From Madurella fahalii (lineage: Eukaryota; Ascomycota; Sordariomycetes; Sordariales): 64,000 bases of DNA. The notes under the pieces were generated by a model, which was given only the letters and a program-made list of their open reading frames with translations, was not told the origin of the DNA and ran no database searches. The stretch lies in contig CM056875.1 of the NCBI GenBank assembly GCA_029876055.1, forward strand, positions 6,473,001 to 6,537,000, in the 5' to 3' direction. Positions 20,850 through 32,300 of this stretch are shown here, piece by piece; the stretch's first letter is position 1; each line of letters starts with the position of its first letter. Both the position numbers and the translations under genes were made by a program.

Positions 20850-21846
20850 CATTTAATATCTACTTTTTCACTAGTTACAACTAAAGAAGCTTGGGAAATG
20901 AGTGTATAATCAGATGTAAAAGAGTCAAATATATAGTATATTGAAATGGCGCAGAAACACACATCTACACCCACATACCCACCAAAAACAAGGGGGAGGG
21001 CAAAGACGGCCAAATGCCTGACAGACAAGATAGACAAGACAGGCCAGGCGACACCACCACAAATCGGGTCCCTGCAGCCTAAACAAGGTCAAAACAACAT
21101 GTGCAGATAGAGCTCCCTCTGATCAGAGGGAGATCGCTTTGCACGCAAGGAGAGCTCATCAATTGAGCTTGCAACAAGTGTGAAGAAAAGTACTGAATTG
21201 ATTGTCCTGTCTAAGGAGCAATGGCCAGGACGGCCCTACTTATGGTGCGAAAGAAAAATGGGCCCACGGCAAGTTCCAGCCCCCGGGGCACCATCCTAGC
21301 AACTGTGTCCCTCTGATCAGAGGGACCCTGCCCTCCGGGGACTGTTTTCCCCAACTCAATATCGAGCCCTTTATCGTCATTCTCGTCTAGTCTTAGCTCG
21401 AGATGGCTAACCTTGATATCGACTTCCGAGGTAAAACATAGACGTACCTACCTAAGATACTACAAATAGGTTTATACATTTAGTCCACGCAACTATAGGC
21501 GGGATCTATATTCGCCCTCGTAGCTATTATCTTCTCTAACGAAGACCTTGCTAACATAATATATAAGTTAGAGCAGCTGCAGCTCTCTAAAGCTTACCGG
21601 ATATACGAAAAGCTATTCCATAAGTCTAGAATTTTACCTTTCCCCTAGACGACTACGAAGTATTACATCGAACTCGTAGACAGCATATAGCCGCCCTAGG
21701 GGCCGATTTACCTACTAGGGGTAATAGAGCTCGAGACCCTATACAAATAGCTTAGATCCGCTATAGAGAAGAGCTGGATACAACTCTCAACAAGCCCTAT
21801 AAGCGCGCCTATCCTATTTGTTCTAAAGAAGGGAGGTAAATTATAC
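20850..21846 (+). mobile_element. Second Ty3/gypsy pol relic, split by an LTR
   Basis: From 21359, IEPFIVILV, NLDIDFRG, then GPIYLLGVIELETLYK and SPISAPILFVLKKGGKLY match the relic at 10.5-11.3 kb stretch by stretch, with further stops in place of Trp and Gln. The part before 20942 (about 20900-20941, tatagtatat) corresponds to 10566-10577 of the first copy. The LTR at 20942-21358 is therefore inserted into this older relic. Confidence 0.8.
20942..21358 (+). repeat. Solo LTR nested in the gypsy relic
   Basis: It starts TGAAATGG and ends CCAACTCA (TG...CA). The four bases ATAT occur on both sides, as expected of a short target duplication. It holds two copies of the 18-bp palindrome (21114-21131 and 21308-21325). 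There is no internal retroelement sequence on either side in the right order, so this is a solo LTR. Confidence 0.8.
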
Positions 21847-22271
21847 TGAAATGGAGCGGAAAACACACATCCACTCCATCAACAAAACAACAAGATAACA
21901 AAACAAGGGGAGGGACAACGACTGAGAAACCCGATAACAAACCAGGATTCCCAGCAACGCGGCTTGGACCAAAGTAGCAACTAAGCCAGGCAGGACTCCC
22001 TCTGATCAGAGGGAGGCCGCAAAGACAGCTCCCAATGGAGCAAGCAAATCGAAAGAAAGAATTGGTTGAACTGTTGATCTTGATTGTCCTTGACTGTCGA
22101 GGGCCGACAGTCAGGACAGTCTTAAATACAGAAAAAAAGTGGGTTCTCAGTCCGATCACCTGATCCAGCCCGGAGGGCCGGGAACCGGATACCCCGGACC
22201 TACACCGCCGGACCCGAAGTCCCAGAGTTGTCTTAGAGTGCTATCCGGCCAGTGCACTATCCCCCACTTCA
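21847..22271 (+). repeat. Related LTR, degraded context
   Basis: Begins TGAAATGGAGCGG and ends CCCCCACTTCA. The first 25 bases are close to the LTR at 20942, and one copy of the 18-bp palindrome is at 21997-22014. The flanks show no target duplication (tatac versus atggg), so one side was lost or rearranged. Confidence 0.7.
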
Positions 22272-22327
22272 ATGGGTCATTCGCTGATAATGTACGTTAT
22301 GCTATACTGTAGATATAAGGGATTATC

Positions 22328-22414
22328 AGATAAAATATAAGTTTAGTATTCTACAACTAACAATCGTAGAGCTCCTTACCTTTTAGGTATTTAGTATAGT
22401 TAGTAGTTTACAAC
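22328..22414 (+). mobile_element. Pogo transposase fragment, heavily RIP-mutated
   Basis: Matches the tail region of the pogo transposase (4316-4232, reverse complement) and the neighbouring copy at 22664-22747. Against that copy I count about 14 differences in 84 bases, all C-to-T or G-to-A. Confidence 0.8.
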
Positions 22415-22439
22415 AATTAAGAGTCTCAATGCTTCTTTA

Positions 22440-22560
22440 GTACTAGCTGATTAAAAGGTCATAGGTTCGATTCCCGCATAGAGCAGATCTGCTACCCAGC
22501 GAGAAAGCGCTAAAACCTTACATAAGCTCGAGACGAGGTGCGGGTAAACGGAGTTGGTGG
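22440..22560 (+). repeat. Pol III B-box-like sequence, possible SINE or tRNA relic
   Basis: GGTTCGATTCC at 22464-22474 is a perfect B box. The preceding 60 bases do not fold into a convincing tRNA, and no clear A box is present. It lies between two transposase fragments. Confidence 0.3.
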
Positions 22561-22600
22561 TCTTCAGGAGGCAAAAGGTCTCCAGCCCTAAACCCTCAGG

Positions 22601-22666
22601 ATGTCTTTAGAGCTGAGGGGGTATGTCAGATAAATGTCTTTAGAGCTGAGGGGGTATGTCAGATAA
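22601..22666 (+). repeat. Tandem duplication, 33-bp unit
   Basis: The unit beginning atgtctttagagctgagg occurs twice in a row, at 22601 and 22634, identical by eye. The second copy runs directly into the transposase fragment. Confidence 0.92.
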
Positions 22667-22750
22667 AATACAGGTTTAGCATTCTACGACCAACAATCGT
22701 GGAGCTCCTCACCTTTTGGGTGTTTGGTGTAGTTGGTAGTTTGCGATAGG
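22664..22750 (+). mobile_element. Pogo transposase fragment, little mutated
   Basis: Close to the reverse complement of 4316-4230 in the pogo element. It is the less mutated of two adjacent scraps. Confidence 0.8.
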
Positions 22751-22752
22751 GA

Positions 22753-24389
22753 CATATCTCGGCTCCCTAACCTCTCAGGGTATAACATGGCCTGGCCGGC
22801 CTCTGCCTCATTATCCTGCATGTTCTCTTGTCTTATTAGCTTGACTTCGTAGCGCGTTTGGTACAATCCCTATTGGAATGCTGTTCGGTACGGCTCAAAA
22901 CAAAAAAATTAATAATTAAATACATACTGGTAACAACTGGTGTCGGCCAACCGATGAAAGATGGAGGCCTTGTTCTCAACCTCTAGGCGTGTGGGGGGAA
23001 AGAGTTGGTAGTCAGTCCGCGATCCGTTGAAGACCCCGTGTCATTTTGGAAAAAAAAAAAAAAAAAAAAAGCCAACCGAGCGAGCAATGAGGTTTGCCGA
23101 CGTGGCCAAAGCTACCCTTCCTTGCGACAGCTACGTCATGGGATGCCTTGTTTCGCCTCGAAGTCGCCAATGCGCGTCGCGGACAAAGCACTGTTAGTTT
23201 GAATTGATTGGGCCTAAGAACCCCATTCAAAACAACTGATTCGGTCTCAGGTTCCCCTCTTTCCAACTCCTCCCCATCGCCTACGGCTGCCGCATCCCCA
23301 AGGCACCTGAGGCATCGTACTTGGGCCCCAGGGCGTGTCCAGTATCTTTGTCATGGTGCCTGACCTTCCATCGAGGCTCCTCAGTCGTCACCATGATACC
23401 ATGATTACTTTGACCCTCGGCCCCGTCCCTGCCGGGAGCAAGTTGAGCCGTTCAGCATTGTGTCGTATCGGTGGGGGCAGCTCACACTACCGTAATTACG
23501 ACCGTGGAATCTACGGGGTCGCGTGGGGAGTGACTGAAGCTGTGAGAGGCCCTCGCACGAGGGGTGCTGAATGCACGGTTTAGAATCTAGAGAGCACTGG
23601 AACTTGGCCTGTGCCGCGTGCCTCTTCAGGTAGCCCAGCACGCGGGGACGATAGCTTGAAACACAGAGTCATCATGAATGTACGGGGGGTAACAAAACAC
23701 CCAATACAATGCCAACACGTTACAACACGGAGCTTCTGCGGGGCGGGTCTCGGTCAGGCTTCGTTGTGCTGTTTTACAACAGCCTGCGACTGCTCAATAA
23801 AACTCGCAAATCTAGTATTCAAGTTTTCCACTGGCTATTGCTCGGTTCTGCCTGCAGCTCAGCCCTTGGAGGTGGGCAGGAATGATTGGTAAAACGGTTT
23901 CGCAGTCGAGATGCATGAGTTAGTGCCCGGGGCCAGGTCATAGTCAAGCTGAGCAGCTTCCCTTTGTCCCTTCTAATGGAACGCATGAGATGCAAGATGC
24001 AAGGCGGCAGACGCACCAATTTTCTTGCGCTCGCGAGGTGCCATTGCCAATGGCCTTGGTCGATGGTTGTTTATGCTTCGCGCAAACGAGTCTGAACGGT
24101 TTTGACGTTCGAGCTGACTAGACAGGGAGCACCCTCCACCTCCAGCTAGCTCCTTCGGGGCTCCATCTAGGCAGCCGACACTCAGGTGTGTTTATTTTGG
24201 TTGTGTGGAAGGCCTACCCCTGAACTTGAGGATATTAACTAGCGAAGAAATTCCCCCGGCGCCAAGGGACCCTCAGACGGGAACTAGCTTCGTCAAAGAA
24301 CGTAGACATTGAACTAAAGCCCATCGCTCACCCCTGAGCTTCAGTGCTTCGATTGTCTTTCCTTTCTCTCAATTTGTTTCATCTCTGCC
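22753..24389. other. Long gene-poor stretch
   Basis: Contains an A20 run at about 23049-23068 and short overlapping ORFs (23005-23890) with no domain. The last 150 bases are pyrimidine-rich and lead into ATG 24390 of the HET gene in a good start context, so they probably include its promoter. Confidence 0.5.
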
Positions 24390-26917
24390 ATGGCGACCGA
24401 CATTCCCACTCGGCTCCTGGGGCTCGTCAATGACGAGTATTTTGTTTTCGACACCCAGGACCCTTCCTACCGCGACAAGGTCAAGAGCTTCGACATTGTG
24501 TCGTACCGATGGGGCCGTCCAGTATCCAAATATGACTGCAAAATCAGGGGCGTCGACTGGCATGTGACAATTCCCGGGGCAAAGCTCGACGACATCCAGA
24601 ACCTGATGAAAAGCGAGAGGATCAGATACATGTGGGCCGACTGCGTATGCATCAAGGCCGGTGACGAGGCGGACACGGCGAGGGAGATTGCAAACATGTA
24701 CGCCTACTACCAAAAGGCGGAGCGGTGCCATATTCTGGTGGACGTGGAGCAGGCGTGACAACCCCGAGAGATTGTCGACGGCTTGGCACTCGTCGACCAC
24801 GTTGTCGCGAGCGTGGCCGGCGCGACAATCGTGCTCGATTCGAAGGCGCTGACGCTCGACCTGAGTACGAGGTTGGCGAACTGGGCTGACGATAAGAAGA
24901 CGCCATGGGCGTTTCCCCTGGGCAGGTCGACGGTCGCATCTGCAGCCATCGATGCCGGCCTACTCAATTGCTACGCGACGTGCATCGACCGCATCACGTC
25001 CCTGTTCGAGAACGAGTATTTCAGCCGGGTGTGGACCTTTCAGGAGCTTCTCCTCGGCAAGCAGATCTGCATGTGGGGGGTCAGCGAGTCCGAAGCGTCG
25101 AGCATCGGCGGCCTCGAGGACTGGATGGACCTGGCGACCGACGCCAGGGACAAGGCTGAGAAGCTGCAGCGCTGGATAGAGACCTCGCGCGTGCATAAGA
25201 CAGACGCCATCAACGCCGTCCTAGCCGTCATCCGCGCGCACCAGCGCTACCTCATCAGCCTGCAGGCGCGGGTCCGAGGCATTCGCAACGCGCGCACCGA
25301 CATCATCACGGGCGGACCGTCTTGCTGGGTGGACAACCCCGGGGGCGTGAGCAACATCTTCTCGGCCGTCTCCATCATGCCACGGGAGTGCACGGATCAG
25401 AAGGACGTCTTCCGGGGGCTTCTCGGCATCTTCAACGGGATTTTTGACGCGGGGGAAATCGAGACGTACATGCAGGGGGATATGAACCGCATGACGTTTG
25501 AGTTCTTTCGACGGCTGTCTAAGCGCACAGGATACGCGTGGACTCGGCTGGTGCTAAGCGGTAAGAGGCAGACGCAGCCGGGGTGGGACTGGATCCCGGT
25601 CGTGGCCGAGAACGGCAGGCCGACGACTGACTGCTTCGCCGGGGTCCAACCTCGGGGCATTGGACAACAGAGGAGCCAAGACGCTCGTCGTTTCGAACGC
25701 TACCACCGTCGCCTGGGTGTCCCCTCGACCGTACGTGGACGTCACGGTGCGGCGCATCGCTGAGAGGGATGGGGACTATGGGAGTAGGGGCAGCGGCTTC
25801 CGTTTCTCCTTTCGGGGCTGCAACTACGGGAAGTCGGGCAAGTCCCCGGGCGGCAGCAGTGGCACTGGTACTAAGGAACCTGAGAGATGCCAAGATGTGA
25901 CAGCAGACGAGACGGGCCGGTTCCTAGTCCGCTGCGGAACGATCCTCGGGCACCTCCTGGATCCCGGGCACGACATCGGCGAATACCGCAGAAGGCTGTT
26001 TGGCGGTCTCGGGCCGGTCTGGAAGCCGACCGATGCCAACGCGAAGCCAATCGACTGGGTCGACCGGTGTGTCAGCGGCACCTACCTGGCAACCGCCAGC
26101 CACTTCCGCGTTCACAACGAATCCGCCCACTACAGGATGGCGGCGATCACTAAATGCCAGTCACGCCTGTACAACAACACTACAGAGAAGCTCGAGTGTG
26201 TGATGCGCTGTGAATTGCGGCTGCGAAGTGATAGCTCCATTCCACATGCTGTTCGAGACCATCGCGGCAGTCCGAGGGAGCTCCCTCGGCGCCAGGTCGG
26301 CAACCAGCGACGACGACGGCAGAATTACCATGACCGACGGGCTCGGCCTGGTCCAGGTGGAAGAGACGGAAAAGGGAAAAGAGCATAGGTTCCGCTTGAT
26401 CGCGCTCCAGGGCAGCGCTGACGCCTACAGCAAACATGCGGGCCTATGCAGGAGTACCCCACTGGGTAGGCCGGTCGACGAGAAGACGATTGTGTGGCCC
26501 AAGGGGAGGGCCTTGGTGGACGGGAACTTCAGCCACAGGCTCACGGCCACGTTGTTGAGACGTTATGGCTTCGTCGAGACAGGCGGCGCCGGGAAGCTTC
26601 TTCTGTGTAGGAGTCACCCACTTGCCCACTACCGAGTCATGGGGATTTGCATCGACGAGGCGATTTCTGACGGAAGAAAGGACAATACCGATGTTACCAT
26701 AGATGCAATGGGCCACTCGTCAGCCTGGCCTGGCATTACTGACATCCTAAGAGCCATGGTGGAAAGCTTCTTTGAGTGGGCCCAGCCGGTGTGGCTGGAG
26801 GGGCTTCGCATTGCTGGCGAACTAGCCAGCAAGATGAGAGTCGTCTATGAGCGTATACGCCCTTCTGTCGTCAAGGCCTTCCGGGGTATTAAAATTTGGC
26901 TACGGCCACGAGGATAG
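24390..26917 (+). pseudogene. HET-domain protein gene, disrupted
   Basis: ATG 24390 lies in good context (GCCATGG). The N-terminal HET-like region reads FDIVSYRWGR, RYMWADCVCIKAG and REIANMYAYYQKAERCHILVD. A TGA at 24756-24758 stands between QA and QPREIVDGL, a Cys/Arg-type CGA-to-TGA change. The frame then continues to about 25645, including RVWTFQELLLGK, the usual HET block after the invariant Trp. A single-base shift leads to GALDNRGAKTLVVSN. Another shift near 26205 leads to a C-terminal part that ends at 26917. Neither shift shows intron signals. So there is one stop plus two frameshifts over otherwise well-kept sequence. A recently inactivated allele or assembly errors both fit. Confidence 0.8.
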
Positions 26918-27690
26918 ACGAAGCGGGACCCCGAAGGCGAGAGTGCCGCGAGTGAAGGGTGAAATATCGCGAGCTTGTTCATACATATTTGTTTGAGAGC
27001 GTCCCCTTAGGAAAGGTAATTATTTTGGCAAGATCAGAGAACTGCAGAGAGAGTTCACACAGGCAATACAATCACGCAGTTGCAACCCCATCAATTCCAC
27101 CAATTCCAGTTTGCCATGTTTCTCATAGCTACAAGTCCTCACACTTATAAAAGGGACGTTGCCTCAGGGTTTAGTGGGACTCGGCGACTTTATCCGGTTT
27201 GTTAGCACTTAGGAAGCCGCACGTCCACAATATAGCACTGTTATTCGCTGGCATTCGATGCACTCTCCCTTAGAGCAAATTGTAATACGAACCCATTACA
27301 ACAGCCCTGTGCAAGTGATATTCGATAGACCTGTTAAGGTACGCTAAGTACCTACTGGATCTTAATCTATCAGCTCTGAGGTTATGAAAAAGTGGCCCTG
27401 CTGTTTGAGAATGGGGTTTGTGATTAGTTTCCTGGCGCCGCCTGAGTTATTAGCTGGAACATTCTAGTATAAAACTATAAGTAATAGTCTATTAAATTAA
27501 TCTGTATATTAGTCTATAAAGTGTTGAAATTCGTTTCACTTTAGTTATTTTGGTATTGGTACAGTACTAGTGCATATTGTCGTCGGCAGCAGGCGCAGAC
27601 AACGCCGCTACATAAGTGTACTTGCTGCAGCGTGGACCGTATTCTGGAGAAGTCGGTATCATAGGGGTATTGGCATCTAGGAGGACGGCG
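26918..27690. other. AT-rich spacer, no gene
   Basis: Rich in TA dinucleotides around 27440-27560. No domain was seen. Confidence 0.5.
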
Positions 27691-28440
27691 AAGTTGAAGT
27701 GGAGAGATAACTTAAAATACTGTTACTATAGCAGTGAAGCAACTCAGATCAGGTATTTATGCAGTAGACACAAGGAGGAGGAAAATAATAAACCGGGGCT
27801 TTCAGGAAGAAGTGTTGTTGAGGATCCAGCTTACCGGGACATGAACCTTACCATTAGCAAGGTCTACATGCGCTCCCCGTTTGAGGAGTCTCCGAAACAC
27901 GTTGCCGGCGTTATTGGCGGAATTCGCAGGGATTGTGACTCTCCCGGCTCGTCTCTGCACCAAATCAGGCAAGACCCTCACCCCGCCGTCTTCCAATAGA
28001 TAGGGCTAGAGAGCACCAAGCAGAAGAGTACTTCCCTACCCAATCTCTCTCCCTATCCTAGCATCACAGAAAACCTACAACGCAGCTATAGGGCAACCTA
28101 TGGCTAAGTACGCCATTCCTATCACCGGATCAAAACTGAAAGTCAGCAACCCCGTCCCTAATATGCTCTATAAATACAACCGCTACAGGACGTTCCGTCA
28201 GTAGCGATTGCGACGAACCAATGCCTTAGTAGTCCAGCATCCTGCGTCAGGATTGCCGAACGCATTAACAACTAGCTAAGAAAGTGCAAGAGCGACAAGA
28301 TCCTCATCATCGCGCAAACTTGATAACCAAGTCCAGGAGCGCATAAGGACAACGCTGTGAAGATAATAGGCCGCTGAGTGTCGTCGACACCAGTAACTAC
28401 ACTGCATCCCAAGCCGTCGGTGAATAGCTTGCTCTTCCCG
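27691..28440 (+). pseudogene. RIP-damaged relic of a DUF7924-like fungal protein
   Basis: The frame at 27780-27999 reads EDPAYRDMNLTISKVYMRSP, then SPKHVAGVIGGIRRDCDSPG and HQIRQDPHP. This follows the pattern I remember for a large fungal family of unknown function (DUF7924; DPxYRDxNLAxNxIY...SPGPxxDQVRQD). At 28100-28190 MAKYAIPITGSKLKVSNPVP and MLYKYNRY fit the next conserved block. Several TAG and TAA codons (28005-28440) break the frame. The assignment rests on memory of the family pattern, so it is tentative. Confidence 0.5.
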
Positions 28441-29377
28441 AGTAATTAACCCTTCTCATAGAATGACCCAGGCCAAAACTCTGCGACTTGCGGCGTTCGT
28501 CTCGTCCGCAGAAGCCGCGGCAAGATCTGCCACAAGCTTCACTTCGAGTTTCACGCCAACCTTTAACACGCATGGTCACGAGGCCTGTTCCAAGCGTCCC
28601 GGGGCTTTCCGGAATGAACCGGCAAGGTTCAAGGCATTCGCTACCGAACGGGATGATCATACATACAGTCTCAGCTGAAGAGCAGCCTATTGTAGCTGCA
28701 GACGATCACTGGATTTGGAGCGAGAGTGATGGCGATTGGAATTTTCTTTTTTTTTTCTTTTTTGAAAGGTGATGAGGGTTAATTACGAGGAACACAAGAA
28801 GTTGCAACATAGGATGTGTGTAAGGTGGGAGACTGGGTAGTTTGGGCTTCTGTAAGCGCTGTTGCTGACGTTCGTTGTGCTGAGCTTGTATATCTTTGTA
28901 TAATCTTAGCTAACGTTTGTAACCCGGGACATTCCAACACAGAACATTGCCTAGCTTAAAGTCGGGCTCGGGGTTGAATAGATACGTTATGTACAGCTAA
29001 GAGGTAGAAAAAGGGGGTGGGCCTGACAACACCGGTAAGTTCGAACATAAGACACGTGCCAGATAACACCGTTAAGATCAAGTGCATCCCAGATGGGTGG
29101 GTTTATATGTTTCAACTCGAGCGATGGATAGGAGTGCATTGGTACGGTAAATGGCAGTTTAATTGCTTCTATAGAAAGCAAAACCTTAACTGTCCATCAA
29201 AGGCGCGGCCGCGTCGATCCAAGACATGGATACCTACTTAGATAGATACTTCAATTTAAGTGAAATTGATTATAATTCAACCGTGCAGAAAAAAGTACAA
29301 GCAGTAGTCCCCCACGCAGCTTCATGCGGCAAGCCAATTAGTAGAGATAATAACTCTCCCTATTGATAGCTGGCAAG
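28441..29377. other. Spacer with a pyrimidine tract
   Basis: A short ORF at 28463-28678 may be the tail of the relic to its left. A T-rich tract lies at 28746-28764. Nothing else is recognisable. Confidence 0.45.
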
Positions 29378-32300
29378 TCATGATTGGACAATCCTCCCCA
29401 ATACCCGTTTAATAAAAGATGTGTGACCTCCCTGAACGCTGTTGTGGTTCGATAACGTCCCACGACTGAAGAGCGATGCGTCAGGAGAGCAACTCCTCTG
29501 GCGCAGTAACTCCACGACGCTCTCGTGGCCCTTCTGTACGGCTTCGTTAAACGGTGTATCATGTCCGAACCCCGACCAGTTCGCATTAGCCCCTTTCCTA
29601 AGTAGAACCTCGACAACGCCCGCGTGCCCATTAGCCGCAGCCCAGCTGAGCGGTGTCCGCCCCCCGACTCGATCGCTTTGGTTTGGATGGGTTCCCATTT
29701 CAAGAAGTGTCTCAACAACAGCCTCGTGCCCATTCTCGGCTGCCCGGCCGATTGTCGTCCTGCCCTCTTTATCTCCCGAATTAGAGGGGGTTCCGCGGTC
29801 CAGCAACAACCTCACTATGCCTTCATGCCCGTTCTCGGCCGCTCGACTGATCGGCGTCCGCCCTAGATGTCCCTTTTGCCCGACCAGCCTTTTCGGCTTC
29901 TTGCCGCCATGGTTCAGTTTATGGAATTCAACACCCTCGTCAAGTATCATCTTAACCAGCGCTTCATGCCCGTTCTCGATGGCCCACCAAAGCGGTGTCT
30001 CCCCCAGTTGATCTTCTGCCACTAGGCTAGCACCCTTCTCAAGTAGCAGGCGAGCTATCGCCGTATGCCCCTCGTACGCTGCCCAGTGCAGCGGCGTCCG
30101 GCCGTCATTATCCTTAGCGTCGATCACGTCAACGTCGGTGCCCTGGCTGTCGAGAAGCAATCGCACCACTGCTTCGTTTCCGCCCTCGCAGGCCCTGTGC
30201 AAAGGCAGGCGTCCTTGAGAGTCTGTAACAAAAAAGAAATCTCGGCCACGCTGCAAAAAGTCTCGCATTACCCGTTCAATCCCTCCTCTGGCGGCTGAGT
30301 GCAGCAGCTTCCACGAGTCAGAAGTTGAAGCAAGTCCCATGCCAATCTCAGCCTCCTTCTCCCACAGCAGCTCCATTACCGCTTCATTCCCCGCCTGAGC
30401 TGCCAGATGCGATGGCCTCCAACCGTTCATATCAAGCACAGTAGAAGTCATTGCACCAGCCCCGTCAAGCAGCTGCCGTGCAACGTCCTTATCCCCCACC
30501 AGGGCTGCTACGTGGAGCGGCGTGCGCCCTCGGATATCTACCATGTTGACGTCTACACCGTTGTCAAGCAGTACCCTGCTAACAGCGCTTTGGGCATATT
30601 GTGCTGCCAAATGCAGCGGTGTCCACCCTTTCAAGTCCTGGATGTCGGGATTAGCCCTCCCCGAGGACAAGAGTTGTGCAGCAGTTTGTGCGGATCCAGC
30701 CCACGCTGCCCGATGCAGCGCAGCATATTTTTGCTTGCCATACTGAATGTTGGGGTCTGCGCCTCGCTCAAGGAGCAGAGCGACGATCCCTCGACTCCCT
30801 CGCTCTGACGCAAGGTGTATGGCGCATCGGCCCAGCTCATCTCTGGCATTAGAGTTGGCAGAAGCGTCGAGGAGCATTTTGACCACGCCGTCACTACACC
30901 GCCAGCTCGCGTAATGTAACGGCGTCCAGCCTCCCGGGCCTCTCGAATCGGGATCAGCGCCTTTCTCAAGAAGCAGCTTGACAATAGCTTCGTGGCCGTT
31001 CCCCGCCGCCCAGCTAAGTGGTGTCCGGCCCTGCCCGTCCCTGACGTCGACTTCGATAGCATCCGGGTCATTGACTCCTGAATCGAGCAACTCCCGGGTA
31101 ATGATCTCTTGTCCATTATCGGCAGCCTCCAGCAGCAGCTGCGCCCGCACCCGACTCTGGTCCTCTCCACCGACACCGTCTAGGTAATGGCCGATTTGGC
31201 CACTGTCCGAATGACTCCCGGCTTCTTCGTCCTCCTCCCAGTGGCCAATGGTTACTTCTACGACTCCGCTAGTACCGCCACTATACCAATGGGGCTCGAC
31301 CTCCCGGGCGGAGAGAGGAGGCTGGAAATAAACCGATCCGACGAACTCGACCTTACTCAAGGCCCCTGCTTCCACGGGCTTGACTAGCAGCGCCCTTGCT
31401 ACCACTACTGGCATTCCGACTTCGCTCATAGTAGCCTGGACGTCACTATGCGGCGACTCCTCCGAGGTCCCATAGCTACTACAAGGAGAAGGCTCGACCA
31501 GAAGCCAGTGGCTTTCCGGGTCGTCTTGCAACGCAGAACACAACCGTGCCTTGATCAAACGATGGACGCCCTCCCAGTTATACCTCTGCTTGGGGATATT
31601 CGAAAGCTCTCCAATGACCGCCCATTGGCCAGTGACATGCCCATTCTCGTGAAGCGCGAGCGTGGGACCAAACGGGCAGCTCTCCATGTCGAGCACATTT
31701 GTCGGACACCAGCTGAAGCCATTCGACATAGTGGTCGACTTGTGGAAGAGGTTACTGTAGCTGACCACGCCTAGCTTCCTCAGGACGTCTTGGTAGACTT
31801 TTTGCTGCGTGGTGTCGGATTCGATAGTGCCAACGCCCGTCAATAGGCCGGCAATGATGGCCTTGTCTCTGGGCCAAGACGTGCTGCGCGAACTGAGAGC
31901 CTGCAGGAGGCTGTCAATGGATGTGATCTTCCCGCGCCTGAGATTGGCAATGAGCTCTGATGCTACCCAGTGGCGATCGCTACACGCGGTGCCGTGTCTG
32001 GCGAGGATGTCTTCGTCGAGGTCCTTGATGACAGACCCCGCAAAAACGACCTTGACTTTGCGAGACCGCGCCAGCTCCAGCGCCGTCCAGCCGCGACTGA
32101 ACCACGGCGACATGACGATGGCGAAGCAAGCCGTCTCGGCGTCGAACCACTCCCACCGCCGCAGGAAGCAATCGTGGACTAGAGTGATTTGGGCGTCCTC
32201 GTAGTTGAGATGCATGCGGCTGATGGCTTTGCTGCGGGCTGCTTTGTCTTTCGGGATACAGATCGTGTCCCACCAGATGCCCTCGCATTGGAACCGCTCA

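Noticed and set aside
22440..22520. tRNA gene
   Set aside because: Only the B box is good. No acceptor stem pairing, anticodon loop or A box could be made.
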